NCBI GenBank assembly: GCA_006218065.1
Contig: VBWE01000001.1
Location: 317,063 to 381,062 of the forward strand
Source: Bacteroidota bacterium
GTDB lineage: Bacteria; Bacteroidota; Bacteroidia; Palsa-965
Length of the DNA stretch: 64,000 bases
Direction of reading: 5' to 3'
Below are positions 1-9,630 of the stretch, one piece after another; within the stretch, counting starts at the first letter, position 1, and each line of letters begins with the position of its first letter. A program made the translations under genes and the position numbers. Below the pieces are notes generated by a model. It was not told the DNA's origin. It did not search any database and saw nothing but the letters and a program-made list of their open reading frames with translations.

Positions 1-2728
1 TGCGCACCTGCCTGAACTGGTAAGGCGTAAAGTTCTCCGTATAATAATCCAGTGATTTTTTGATTGCGCGGATCATCCGGTCAACATTATACGGATGTCC
101 TTTGTGGTGATAAATCTCGATGTTCACGTCCTTCCACTTATCGCGTTTGATTTCGTAGCGGGCAGAGAGGAACGAATAGAAATTCAAAATCGGCGTATCC
201 ATTTTATAATGGAAATAGTTGCGCCCGTTTTCAGTCCATTCTTTCTGGAGATAGCCCGGGGCAATCGCTACCTGGCCGGAACTTGTGCTTACTGTCGCTT
301 CGAAACGAATCCAGTCGGCATCGGGCGTAAGCGCATTGGTCATATAATTGACCGAATCGTACACGCTTTTCATCCGTTCTTTCGCCGGGAGTCCGTGCTT
401 TTTCCGGTCTTCTTCCCCGGACAATTCGCCAAGCTCGGTGTAACCGATAAAGGGCAGGTAATTGCTGTTGAAGAATGTTCCGTTATAAACCACCTGAGTC
501 GCTCCGCCCTCGTTCGTAAACCCGTTCGATTCGTAAGCGATATCCAGGCGCAGTTGTACGGAATCTCCCGGCTGCATCGGTTTGTCGAGGTCGTAAATAA
601 AGTATCCCTGCTTGCGGTCGTCCAGTACCTGCTTTGCCGGCTCTGCAAGACGGAGATACTTAATCTTCACGTCGGGACTGAGCTGGACATGAACAGAATC
701 GATCGGCGTTTTGCTTTTATTCTTCAGCCACATCGTTCCGCTGATGTTCACATCCCGCTCTTCCGGAAAAATATCCACGTCGAGTTTTACATCCACAATC
801 TTCGGCTGCGGAATGTTTTTATACTTGCTGAATTTTTTTTCATACTCCACCATGGCCTGCTCCGTTTCGCCGGAAGCGCCGTAGTCGTTCAGCACATTCG
901 TATTGTAAAAAATATACGCTCCGCTGCCCGCAAAAATCACGAAACCGCAGGTGGCAGCCAGTTTGGCCGGGCGGGAAAAACGCTTGCGCGCCTGTTTCCA
1001 TCGTCCGCCGAAACCGCTTTCGGTACCGCGTACGAAAAGCAAATTGGAAAGTACGGCCAGCAGGATGGCGAAACCGGACCAGTATACTTTGAAAATAAAA
1101 AACGGCCAGGCGAAATGTCCGTACCCGTTCATGTCCGAATAAAACATACCGGTATCCGAAGCGAACTTGAACATTTTATGCTCGATGCCGAGCTGGGGCA
1201 TGAAAAACGAGAAGGTGTAATAAATCACCAGGACAAAATGGCCGAGATATTTATTATTCACCAGCACGTGCACCAAAATCGCCAGCACACACATCAGCCA
1301 CCAGTCGATAAGGTTTACACCGAACAGCGCTTTGAGATACAGACCGATTTCAAAATTGAAATAGCCAAGCATCGCCTGGACGAGGATACCACAAAGCATG
1401 AGTACCACCAGCAGCAATACCTGGACAAGCATCAGCGCAAAAAGCTTGGAGAGATAAAAAACACTTCCCGGAACCGGCATCGCATCAATCAGCAGGTTGA
1501 CTCCCGAACCACGCTCCCGCCAGATCAGTTCCCCGGAATAAAAAATGATGATGACGAACATGAACAATCCAAAAGTTCCGCCGAGAATATCGGTGATCTG
1601 GTACGTTACGGGCAATGTTGCCGTATCGTAAATTTTACCGATCTGTCCTGCGGAAACAAAAAGCAATCCGACGCCCGCGCCGGCGATCACCAGGAAATAC
1701 ACGTTGCGCACCACCGAAAGAAATTCCTGGCGCGTCATCCGCAGCAATTGTTTAACCCGGAACCGGGAAGAAAAATCAAGTACCACTTTCGGCAGCGTAA
1801 GCCGGGCTGTTTCCTTTTTCGCTTCTGTCGCTGGCCCCGCGGCAAGTTCTTCCTGCACGTCGCCTGCTTGTTGCTGAACAGGAACCTGTTTCCTGTTTTT
1901 CTTATCCGATGCCTGGTACGAGAATTTGAACCGGAAAAACGCAACCGCCCAAACCAATATACCCACACCGATCCAGATCAGCCGGTTGGTAAGCAGCAAA
2001 CCGCTTAAAGGAATCAGCAGGTGATTTTTTTCCTGCAACGTCCAGTAACGCGTGGCATCGGTATAAGCTGCGCGTCCGAGCGGATCGATCAGCGCGGCGA
2101 CGGTTTGGTTGTCCAGGTCGGCAACCAGGCTGGTCGCGACCCGGAGCAGCACCCAGATGAGGATGCAGCCGACGTAGTTCGGAATCATGCTCCGCGTCAG
2201 CGAAGCCGTTGTAAAAAAAATCGCGCCGGTAAAAATGATGTTGGGAACAATAAAAAGCAGGAACGGCTGCGCATACGCGAGAAAAGAATTCGGGCCGAAT
2301 TTATCCGCTTCCACCCAGGGCGAAATCGCGGCAACATAAAACCCGAGCGGGATGGAAACCAGTACCAGTATGGCAATGACAACCGAACCGAGAAAACGGC
2401 CGCCGAGATAACCGGCTTTCGTGACCGGTTTGGTAAACATCAGCGCATGTGTATTGTGTTCGAAATCGCGGTATACGGGATTACCGACAATGGCCGAAAT
2501 AATAAGCACCCCGAGCAGACCCAGGCCGGTTGTCAGGCCGGTGATCATGTACGGCGAGTTGACCAGCGCTTTGCCGGATTCGCCGATAGAAAAGTTTACG
2601 CCTTCGATGTCGCTTCCCAGCAAAAGCATGAACAGGAACGCGAGCACAAAAAACACGAGGAAATAAATCCAGGTGGCCGGGCGCAGAATACGGTATCGGA
2701 GTTCAAATCGGAATATTTCCCAGAACAT
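1..2728 (-). CDS. ABC transporter permease / M1 aminopeptidase fusion, partial (C-terminal end outside window)
   Basis: I read this gene directly from the minus strand; it is open from ATG at 2728 through base 1, giving about 909 residues without a stop. The N-terminal half is a polytopic permease beginning MFWEIFRFELRYRILRPATW, with two blocks of ABC-2-like transmembrane helices separated by a charged, Gln-rich linker. After the last helix comes a soluble region with M1-type N-terminal beta-sandwich features, ending in YYTENFTPYQFRQVR, the stretch that precedes the zinc-binding HEXXH in M1 peptidases. The catalytic motif itself lies off the window. It starts 19 nt after the stop of the ATPase gene, so the two form an operon. 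Bacteroidetes carry such ABC permease/M1 fusions of roughly 1200 residues; the substrate is unknown. Confidence 0.85.
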   Translation of the reverse strand, partial: MFWEIFRFELRYRILRPATWIYFLVFFVLAFLFMLLLGSDIEGVNFSIGESGKALVNSPYMITGLTTGLGLLGVLIISAIVGNPVYRDFEHNTHALMFTKPVTKAGYLGGRFLGSVVIAILVLVSIPLGFYVAAISPWVEADKFGPNSFLAYAQPFLLFIVPNIIFTGAIFFTTASLTRSMIPNYVGCILIWVLLRVATSLVADLDNQTVAALIDPLGRAAYTDATRYWTLQEKNHLLIPLSGLLLTNRLIWIGVGILVWAVAFFRFKFSYQASDKKNRKQVPVQQQAGDVQEELAAGPATEAKKETARLTLPKVVLDFSSRFRVKQLLRMTRQEFLSVVRNVYFLVIAGAGVGLLFVSAGQIGKIYDTATLPVTYQITDILGGTFGLFMFVIIIFYSGELIWRERGSGVNLLIDAMPVPGSVFYLSKLFALMLVQVLLLVVLMLCGILVQAMLGYFNFEIGLYLKALFGVNLIDWWLMCVLAILVHVLVNNKYLGHFVLVIYYTFSFFMPQLGIEHKMFKFASDTGMFYSDMNGYGHFAWPFFIFKVYWSGFAILLAVLSNLLFVRGTESGFGGRWKQARKRFSRPAKLAATCGFVIFAGSGAYIFYNTNVLNDYGASGETEQAMVEYEKKFSKYKNIPQPKIVDVKLDVDIFPEERDVNISGTMWLKNKSKTPIDSVHVQLSPDVKIKYLRLAEPAKQVLDDRKQGYFIYDLDKPMQPGDSVQLRLDIAYESNGFTNEGGATQVVYNGTFFNSNYLPFIGYTELGELSGEEDRKKHGLPAKERMKSVYDSVNYMTNALTPDADWIRFEATVSTSSGQVAIAPGYLQKEWTENGRNYFHYKMDTPILNFYSFLSARYEIKRDKWKDVNIEIYHHKGHPYNVDRMIRAIKKSLDYYTENFTPYQFRQVR

Positions 2729-2747
2729 GCGGCGTGGCGTTGAACGA

Positions 2748-3632
2748 TTAAACTTTAGCGGGCTGGTGGCGAACGATCGAAGCGAAGTACACGTCTTCCA
2801 GCGAAGGCGGCTGCGATTCGAACGACCCGTCGGGTTGTGCGTCGGCATACACGTGCAGCACGACTTTACCCATGTACATGCGCGAAGAAATAACCGTGAA
2901 CATGGCTTTGTGCGCCGCGACGTCGGTTTTGTCCACGATCTTTTTCCAGACTTTTCCCTGGAGCGTATCGATGAGTTTCAGCGGCTCACCGTGCAGCAGC
3001 ACTTCTCCTTTATTGATGATGGCCATCTGGTTGCAGAGATCCACTACATCGTCCACAATATGCGTGGAAAGAATGACAACCATGTTCTCGCCGATTTCGC
3101 TGAGCAGGTTATGAAATCGATTTCGTTCCGCCGGATCAAGGCCCGCGGTCGGTTCATCCACGATGATCAGTTTCGGATTACCGAGCAGCGCCTGCGCGAT
3201 GCCGAAACGCTGTTTCATTCCGCCGGAATAGGTGCCGAGATTTTTTGACCGCACATCGTACAGGTTCGTTTGCCGGAGCAGCGCATCCACAACGTCTTTC
3301 CGTTCTTTCCGGTTCGAGATTCCTTTCAGCACGGCAAAATGATCGAGCATCACTTCTGCCGACATTTTCGGGTACACGCCGAATTCCTGCGGAAGATAGC
3401 CAAGCACTTTACGGACTTCGGTCTTGTCTTTCAGCACGTCGATATCGCCGAGCGTGATCGATCCGCTGTCCGCCTCCTGCAGGGTGGAAATGGTGCGCAT
3501 CAGCGTGGATTTCCCCGCGCCGTTTGGCCCGAGCAAACCGAACATGCCGGGAGGAATTGTAAGTGAAACACCTTTCAGCGCCTGCACGCCGTTGGAATAT
3601 GTCTTGGTCAGGTTTTCAATGCGTAGCTCCAT
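2748..3632 (-). CDS. ABC transporter ATP-binding protein
   Basis: The 294-residue protein is a complete ABC ATPase of the ABC-2 exporter type. Visible motifs are Walker A GPNGAGKST (35-43), Q-loop Gln82, a signature variant YSGGMKQ (135-141), Walker B LIIVDE (155-160) followed by PTAGLDP as D-loop, and the switch His191 in LSTHI. The C-terminal 90 residues form the accessory domain typical of exporters paired with separate permeases. It lies directly upstream of the permease/peptidase fusion, which is presumably its membrane partner, so it should power export or extraction of an unknown substrate at the inner membrane. Confidence 0.93.
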   Translation of the reverse strand: MELRIENLTKTYSNGVQALKGVSLTIPPGMFGLLGPNGAGKSTLMRTISTLQEADSGSITLGDIDVLKDKTEVRKVLGYLPQEFGVYPKMSAEVMLDHFAVLKGISNRKERKDVVDALLRQTNLYDVRSKNLGTYSGGMKQRFGIAQALLGNPKLIIVDEPTAGLDPAERNRFHNLLSEIGENMVVILSTHIVDDVVDLCNQMAIINKGEVLLHGEPLKLIDTLQGKVWKKIVDKTDVAAHKAMFTVISSRMYMGKVVLHVYADAQPDGSFESQPPSLEDVYFASIVRHQPAKV

Positions 3633-3731
3633 GGCGGTTTGTTTTTGCGTGGGACGCGGCCGGCCCGGAATTGTTACAGCCGCTTTCTTTATGCCGCTGC
3701 AAGTTGAGAATTTTTAACAATATCGCAGGTA

Positions 3732-3876
3732 CTGGTTTATCCCGAAATACGCATTAGCGATAAAGCAGTCTTTTACGGTCCAATGCTATCGGGATTCTCA
3801 AATCTATGCGTCAGAAACCTGTTGGTTGGAAAGAATACAGTACCGAATAATTTTCTGACGCATGATTTGGGTTTAT
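3732..3876. repeat. Two-hairpin repeat element, copy 1
   Basis: This roughly 145-bp block recurs at 16708-16851. It contains two inverted repeats in tandem. Stem 1 pairs ATCCCGA..GCATT with AATGC..TCGGGAT. Stem 2 pairs CAAATC and ATGCGTCAGAAA with TTTCTGACGCAT and GATTTG, with a one-base bulge. Arms are conserved between copies while loops differ. It fills the space between the divergent ABC operon and the 3888 gene, and its right edge overlaps a promoter-like TATCTTTG. It resembles a REP/MITE-like palindromic element; no mobility gene is nearby. Confidence 0.8.
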
Positions 3877-3881
3877 CTTTG
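3874..3881 (+). promoter_or_regulatory. Bacteroidetes-type -7 element
   Basis: TATCTTTG matches TAnnTTTG, with TTTTC 18 bp upstream in place of the -33 element. Only six bases separate it from the ATG at 3888, so the transcript would be almost leaderless. The upstream half lies in the right stem of the repeat element. Confidence 0.45.
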
Positions 3882-3887
3882 TAAATC

Positions 3888-5285
3888 ATGTTGCGGACTT
3901 TAGTCATCCTGTCTTTCCTGCTTGTCACACGGCTTTCGGCGCAACCCGTTTTTTTCGAATCGCTTTTCGGTTCAGCCGAGTACGATTATGCACGTTCGCT
4001 GAAGCAGATTTCCAGCGGAAGTATTTTCGTCGCCGGCTACACGTATAACGGTCCCTTCGGCGGTGTGGACGCGGCTTTGCACAAACTCGACCGTTTCGGG
4101 AACTTGGTCTGGACAAAATATTACGGCGACAGTTTGGATGATCTCGGGCTTTTTCTTACGCTCTCTTCCGACGGAAATCTGCTGCTCTGCGGTGAAAAAC
4201 AAACGTCTTCCTCGGGCCTCGATGCTTTCCTGGCCAAGATCGATACCACCGGGAACGAACTCTGGTTTCGTACCTACGGCGGGCCTTTAAATCAGTCGGC
4301 AAAATTCGTAACGGAAGCTGCGAACGGTGATTTTCTGCTTGCGGGTTTTGCAAATGCAGGCAGTTCCAACGATTCGTACCTGCTGCGCACCGACAGCGCG
4401 GGAAACGAGCTATGGAACCAGTTGTACGGAGGTTCGGATAACGATTATGCCGATGCGGTGCGTGAACTTCCCGGCGGTGATTTAATTCTCACAGGCGATA
4501 CGCGCAGCTGGGGTTTCGGCGGATATGACGTGGAGCTGATCCGTACCGACAGCGCAGGAAATGTGGCCTGGGATTTTACCTACGGCGATTCGCTTCAGAA
4601 CGGCTGCCAGGGAATACTCGTAACAGGCGATATGCGTTTGGTGAGTTTCGGAGAAACGGAGATCGCCCCGTTTTCGCTTTTTGATTTTTACCTGGAAAAA
4701 ATAGACACGGCCGGGAACAGCCAGTGGCGGCGCACGTTCGGCGGAGCCAGTTCGGATGCGGCATTCTCGGCGACCGAAGTTTCCGACGGGTTTATGCTTT
4801 GCGGTTACAGCAACAGCTACGCACCCGGGCCGATCAGCGTGGTGGTTATGAAAACCGATACCGGCGGAAACCTGCTTTGGGCGCATCCGTACGGCGGAAC
4901 CGGAATCGATATCGGGTACGAGATTATTCCTTCGCTGGACAACGGTTTTTTGGTGATCGGCACATCCAACGTAAGCGGCGATGACCAGTGTTACCTGCTG
5001 CATACCGACGCGGGAGGCTGGACAGGAATGCGGGAAGACGCTGCAAAGAGAAATGCCGTTTCCATTTTTCCGAATCCTTCGGACGGCCTGTTTTCACTGG
5101 GCTTTGACGGTCCGCGAACCGGTGCGACGCTTTCCGTTTTTTCGATGCCGGGCAAACTGCTTGTGCAGGTGCCGGCAGAAAACACGATTGACCTGCGCGG
5201 AAAATTAGTTCCGGGAATTTACCTGCTGGATATTACTGCAAATGGAGAACACCGGGTCGCGAGACTGGTTATCGGATCTTTTTAG
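3888..5285 (+). CDS. T9SS type A sorted secreted protein with beta-propeller-like repeats
   Basis: The 465-residue protein has a signal peptide (LVILSFLLVTRLSAQ) and then seven or so repeats of the form 'GxxxxDxxLxKxDxxGNxxWxxxYGGxxxD', resembling the SBBP/delta-60 type blades expected to fold as a beta-propeller. It ends with a type A T9SS sorting domain: SIFPNPSDGLFSLGF, then LSVFSMPGKLL and a final GIYLLDI...RLVIGSF strand. It should be secreted across the outer membrane by T9SS and anchored or released. Its ligand is unknown. It follows the repeat element and is probably transcribed alone. Confidence 0.85.
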   Translation: MLRTLVILSFLLVTRLSAQPVFFESLFGSAEYDYARSLKQISSGSIFVAGYTYNGPFGGVDAALHKLDRFGNLVWTKYYGDSLDDLGLFLTLSSDGNLLLCGEKQTSSSGLDAFLAKIDTTGNELWFRTYGGPLNQSAKFVTEAANGDFLLAGFANAGSSNDSYLLRTDSAGNELWNQLYGGSDNDYADAVRELPGGDLILTGDTRSWGFGGYDVELIRTDSAGNVAWDFTYGDSLQNGCQGILVTGDMRLVSFGETEIAPFSLFDFYLEKIDTAGNSQWRRTFGGASSDAAFSATEVSDGFMLCGYSNSYAPGPISVVVMKTDTGGNLLWAHPYGGTGIDIGYEIIPSLDNGFLVIGTSNVSGDDQCYLLHTDAGGWTGMREDAAKRNAVSIFPNPSDGLFSLGFDGPRTGATLSVFSMPGKLLVQVPAENTIDLRGKLVPGIYLLDITANGEHRVARLVIGSF

Positions 5286-5302
5286 AAAAGCCGGTGAACG
5301 GA

Positions 5303-5539
5303 TCAGCTCACCATCAGGTCGCTGCTGCTGAGCAGTTCGGCGCCGATCACATCTTCGAGATCGATCGCCTGGCCGAGGCTGTCGGAATTTGCCGCGTAAT
5401 GCTTCCGCGTCCGTTCTGCCAACGTCGAAAAATAGTATCCGCCGTGCAGTTCACGAATAATGCCGAAAATTTCCTTACCTGCTTTCAACTTGAAACGACA
5501 GGGCTGATCATTAAAACTCACAAAATCGGAATGGGTCAT
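5303..5539 (-). CDS. Small conserved-looking hypothetical protein
   Basis: This 78-residue minus-strand frame starts with ATG at 5539 and ends 17 nt past the 3888 gene's stop, on the opposite strand. The product is soluble, begins MTHSDFVSFNDQPCRFKLK, and has a beta-rich pattern (FKLKAGKEIFGIIREL, GGYYFSTLAERTRKHY) reminiscent of small SH3/Sm-like barrels. No signal peptide or membrane helix is visible. I do not recognise a family. It is accepted as real because it fills an otherwise empty gap, has balanced amino-acid usage and is not opposite another gene. Confidence 0.55.
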   Translation of the reverse strand: MTHSDFVSFNDQPCRFKLKAGKEIFGIIRELHGGYYFSTLAERTRKHYAANSDSLGQAIDLEDVIGAELLSSSDLMVS

Positions 5540-5716
5540 CCTGGCTACGCCTTGAATTCTACTGCTATTATAACGCTTTATCTCCGGGAGTGTTACTTCA
5601 AGTTTTCAACCGGGCAGCCAAAACCTGTTAATTGCAATTAACATTTTTAGGGGGTTATTCACAATCCACATAGTCAAGGCCATGAAAACCCGCCTGTTGC
5701 CTGCCTCTTTTTGTCT

Positions 5717-5724
5717 TACTTTTG
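5717..5724 (+). promoter_or_regulatory. Bacteroidetes-type -7 element
   Basis: TACTTTTG matches TAnnTTTG, with TTG at 5698-5700 as a -33 candidate. It lies 43 nt upstream of the ATG at 5768. Confidence 0.5.
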
Positions 5725-5767
5725 TTTCCCGGTAACATTATTATGATGTACTGATAATCGTTCTTCT

Positions 5768-8700
5768 ATGACCCGTATTACCAAGTTTAGCTTCTTCTTT
5801 TTGTTTTTTTCCCTGTTTTTTATTGTGCTTTCCGCCGATGCGCAATCGGGCTGGGACCAGGTAAAAGCAAATGACAACCGTGCCGCCCGCACTCTTTTTT
5901 CAGCTGTTCTCGAAAAAGACAGCATGGATGAACAAGCGCTCAAAGGCATGATTTACCTATCCGAAATCGAGCAGGATAATCTCAGCTTCAATAAATATGT
6001 GAGCCGGCTGCTGAAGAAATCGGATGACGAGATTTTGTTTCTTGTCTTCGAAGATTTTTACACCGGCAAGGCGGACGACATCATCAAAAAAACATCGCTG
6101 AGCGAAAAAGCGCGGATGAGTTCGAAAGTGGGCAAGGCCGGCGAGCTGGAACACGACCGCAAATTCGACGAGGCGCGGAAAATGAGGCGCGAGTTATTCC
6201 CGCAGCTGAAATGGAGTTTTATCGGGCCTTTCAAAAACATCGCGGGAAGCGGGCACGTCACCGAACACCCGATTGAAAAAGAATCTTTCTCCGAAAACAA
6301 AACGTACCGCAATCCATTCGGCATCGACCTGCGCTGGGTAAAACCGGCTTTCATCACCGACGACGGGCGCATCGACCCGGAAGATTATTCCATGCAGTGG
6401 GGCGAGCGCAGCGTGTATTACGCCAACGCGTTTTTCGACATGCCACAGGCGAAACGCATACAGGTGCGCATTGCCCGCGAAGCGCCGATGAAAATATGGC
6501 TCGACGATTTCCTGGTTTTCGAAAACAAAGACGAAGTCTCCTGGGACACGGAAATCGTAACGCTCGACCTGCCCGCCGGCACACACCGCCTGCTCGTTAA
6601 ACTTTCGTCGGCGGTCAGTCCGCCCAAATCATACCGCTTCCTGGAATTCAATCCTTCGGGCGGGTACTACGGCCGGTACGACTTCGGCGGTATGTTTGAT
6701 TACGGCGACCTGTTCGGCGGCGGGGACTATGGCGGCGGCGGCGACCACAGTTTCTGCATCCGCTTCACCGATGAAACCGGGGCGCCCGTGAACATCAGCG
6801 CAGCGGCATCAGGCAATTATTCCCGCGGCAATTATAAAGCAACGGCCAGCGAACAATCTGCCATCCCGGTGCTGCGCGAACGTGTGAATAAAAACCCGGA
6901 CGACCTGTTCGGCTGGTACATGCTCTGCCGCGCCGCACTCGACTCGCGCCATTCGCAGCAGGCCGAGGAATGGCTGGTGGCCGCCTGGCGCAAACAACCG
7001 AACCTAGTTTTCATGAAGTACCTCTGCGCCCGTGTGTATGCGCGCAACGGGAAAGTGGAAAAAACCTACGATATGCTCAACGATATCGACCAGGAAAAAA
7101 CGCCGATTTTCGGAGACCTGTACAAAAAATTCCAGGACATCGATCTCAGCACCGACCCGGACCGTTATCTCGATGGATTGAAATTACTGAACAGCGTTAC
7201 GCCTTCCAATTACTCCGTCATCCAGGGATTCATCAGCTATTACAATACGCGCGGCCTGCAGCAGGAAAAAGAAGAGTACCTGAAAAAAATGACGGAACGT
7301 TTTCCTGAATACAAGGAAACGCTGGAGTGGGAACTGACCCGCGACGAAAACCGGCCCGATAAAGAGCAAACAGACAAAGAGCGCGAAAAGTATGAGCTCG
7401 AGTCGGTGCAGAATACCAAAAAACGTTTTGTTACTTACGATTACACCGAAGCCATCCAGCATTTCAAGGAAAAAGCGAACACGAAAAAAGTACTTGCGCT
7501 GTACAATGAACTGATCGAAATAATTCCTTCGCGCACATTTTACCGGAAAGAGAAAGCCGAGTTTTTATACGCGGAAGGACGTTTCGACGACGCATTGAAA
7601 GAACTTGAAAACGTGCTTGCCATCAACCCGTACAGCATGGATGCGATTGAGCAGATGGGCGACATCTGGTACGATCGCGTGAAGAACAATAAAGAAAATC
7701 AGCAGAAAGCCCTTGCGTACTATCACCAGGCCAAAGCGCTCGGTTCGGGCAGTTATTCGCTCGATGAAAAAATAGAAAAGATCGAAGGACTGGTTACGTA
7801 CAAAAAACTGTTCACCACGAAAAACTTCGATGATGTCCTGGCCGATCCGGGCTGGAAGTCGCGCTACCAGGATGAAGAGTCCATCGTGCTGATGTATACC
7901 CGCGACCTGATCCTGACGCCCGACCGGAACGTGGAAGTGTACCAGCAGTTTATGGTGAAGGTGCTCAACGACAACGGCGCCAAAAAATGGACGGAATATA
8001 ATTTCGGGTTTCTCGGTAACCTGAATACCGTGAAAGTGAAAAAAGCGAACGGAACGGAATTTACTCCCGACCAGCGCGGCGGATACGTGGTGATCAAAAA
8101 CCTTTCGCCGGGAGATATCATCATGCTGGACGGTGTTTACAAATGGAGCGGATACGAAGAGCAGCTCGACACGGCTTTTTCCATGACGCATTACGTGGCT
8201 TTCGATGTGCCGATCTGGTACAAAAAATTCGAAGTCGCCATCCCGGAAGGGCGTTACCTGAATACGATGACGCACCTGACGGAAAACAAATACACCAAAA
8301 CCGCGCACGATAAATTCGACTTTTACCGCTGGGAATACAGCGATGTGCCAAAAGCGGAAAACGAAGAAGCGATCCTGGACAGCTACGATCCGTACCCGAC
8401 TGTCTCCATAAGCACCTTGCCCGACTGGAGCCGCGTGGTAGAATGGTACCAGCAGAAAACATACAGCAAGTTCGATCTTACCTACGACGTGCGCGAAGCG
8501 CTGGACAGCATCATCAGGCCGAACATGAGCGCGCAGGAAAAAGTGGACGCGGTGTATAATTACCTGACCAAAGAAATCAAGTATTCCTACGTTCCTTTCC
8601 TGCAATCGGGCTACACACCGAAAGACCCGGAACTTACGCTTTCGGGCCGCATCGGCGACTGCAAGGATGTGGCCACGCTGATGATCGCCATGCTGCGCTC

Positions 8701-9610
8701 GCTCAACATCGAGAGTTATTATACCCTCGTGAAAACAAATGCGTTCAATCACCAGGATATGCTGCCTGCGCTGAGTTTCGATCACGTGGTGGCCTGCGTG
8801 ATCCTGGACGGGGAAAAACGCTTTTACGACCTGACCACGGATTTCTACCCGAGTTACGTGCTTACCGAAAACGATCTCGGCGCCTACGGCCTGCTGATCA
8901 AAGACGGCGAGAAAGATCTTTTCCTGCTGCCCGACGACGACCTGAACGAAAAGAAAAACAAAGTGGTGTACGAAATCGATGCAAAACTGGGCAGCAACGG
9001 CACGCTGGATATTTCGGCAAACACGGTTATGCCGGGCATCGCGGGCGGATCGATGCGCGAGGTTTTTGCGGCGGGCATTTCCGAGCTGGAAAAACGGAAC
9101 TATCTTTCTTCCATGCTCGGCGCAGGAAATTACCAGAACCTTTCGCTTACCGATTACCAGCTGAAAAACACGCTGGCCATTTCCGAGCCGCTCAGCGCAT
9201 CGTATCAACTGAAAGCGGAAGAATACAGCGACGAAGTTGTCGGGCTGCTGATCTGCCCGCTGCCCTGGCTCAGCAGCCTGCAAAGCAGTTCGGTCATCTC
9301 CAGCAAATCGCGCCGCAACCGGCTCGATGTTTCGCAGATCTGCTACGCCGGACCGATGACACAGAAAGTAACGCTTCGCATGCCCAAAGGCTACAAGCTG
9401 ATGCGTGTTCCGCAAAACGTTTCCATCGATAATAAATTCGGCCGGTACGAACTGAAGTTCAAACTGAACAGCGACGGAAGTCTTTCCGCAGAAAAATACC
9501 AGCAGTTTAAAGTCAATAAAATCGAGCCGAAAGATTTCGCTGAGTTCAAAACCTTCTACCTGCAACTGCTGAAACAGGACCGTATGAAAATCGCGATCCA
9601 GCAATTGTAG
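5768..9610 (+). CDS. TPR / DUF3857 / transglutaminase-like secreted protein
   Basis: This 1280-residue protein has a signal peptide ending near ADAQ. Residues 130-330 form a beta-rich segment (WSFIGPFKN..., then a Gly/Tyr/Asp-rich loop). TPR-like helices occupy about 370-680. A DUF3857-type domain follows (700-900), then a transglutaminase-like core. The core keeps the triad: Cys965 in IGDCKD, His1006 in FDHVV and Asp1021 in FYDLTTD. DUF3857-transglutaminase proteins are common in Bacteroidetes envelopes; the usual size is 600-700 residues, so the N-terminal extension roughly doubles it. The role could be peptide cleavage or crosslinking in the periplasm, which is inference. The next gene begins 20 nt downstream, suggesting cotranscription. 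Confidence 0.85.
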   Translation: MTRITKFSFFFLFFSLFFIVLSADAQSGWDQVKANDNRAARTLFSAVLEKDSMDEQALKGMIYLSEIEQDNLSFNKYVSRLLKKSDDEILFLVFEDFYTGKADDIIKKTSLSEKARMSSKVGKAGELEHDRKFDEARKMRRELFPQLKWSFIGPFKNIAGSGHVTEHPIEKESFSENKTYRNPFGIDLRWVKPAFITDDGRIDPEDYSMQWGERSVYYANAFFDMPQAKRIQVRIAREAPMKIWLDDFLVFENKDEVSWDTEIVTLDLPAGTHRLLVKLSSAVSPPKSYRFLEFNPSGGYYGRYDFGGMFDYGDLFGGGDYGGGGDHSFCIRFTDETGAPVNISAAASGNYSRGNYKATASEQSAIPVLRERVNKNPDDLFGWYMLCRAALDSRHSQQAEEWLVAAWRKQPNLVFMKYLCARVYARNGKVEKTYDMLNDIDQEKTPIFGDLYKKFQDIDLSTDPDRYLDGLKLLNSVTPSNYSVIQGFISYYNTRGLQQEKEEYLKKMTERFPEYKETLEWELTRDENRPDKEQTDKEREKYELESVQNTKKRFVTYDYTEAIQHFKEKANTKKVLALYNELIEIIPSRTFYRKEKAEFLYAEGRFDDALKELENVLAINPYSMDAIEQMGDIWYDRVKNNKENQQKALAYYHQAKALGSGSYSLDEKIEKIEGLVTYKKLFTTKNFDDVLADPGWKSRYQDEESIVLMYTRDLILTPDRNVEVYQQFMVKVLNDNGAKKWTEYNFGFLGNLNTVKVKKANGTEFTPDQRGGYVVIKNLSPGDIIMLDGVYKWSGYEEQLDTAFSMTHYVAFDVPIWYKKFEVAIPEGRYLNTMTHLTENKYTKTAHDKFDFYRWEYSDVPKAENEEAILDSYDPYPTVSISTLPDWSRVVEWYQQKTYSKFDLTYDVREALDSIIRPNMSAQEKVDAVYNYLTKEIKYSYVPFLQSGYTPKDPELTLSGRIGDCKDVATLMIAMLRSLNIESYYTLVKTNAFNHQDMLPALSFDHVVACVILDGEKRFYDLTTDFYPSYVLTENDLGAYGLLIKDGEKDLFLLPDDDLNEKKNKVVYEIDAKLGSNGTLDISANTVMPGIAGGSMREVFAAGISELEKRNYLSSMLGAGNYQNLSLTDYQLKNTLAISEPLSASYQLKAEEYSDEVVGLLICPLPWLSSLQSSSVISSKSRRNRLDVSQICYAGPMTQKVTLRMPKGYKLMRVPQNVSIDNKFGRYELKFKLNSDGSLSAEKYQQFKVNKIEPKDFAEFKTFYLQLLKQDRMKIAIQQL

Positions 9611-9630
9611 TACACCGTAAAACTCCGTTC

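Noticed and set aside
95-2008. Plus-strand 637-codon open frame
   Set aside because: It is the antisense shadow of the ABC permease/M1 peptidase gene; the minus strand shows clear membrane helices and M1 features, and this frame does not.
7565-9604. Minus-strand 679-codon open frame
   Set aside because: It lies opposite the transglutaminase-like gene, whose catalytic triad and domains are recognisable. The frame is rich in His, Phe and Arg, as expected of an antisense reading.
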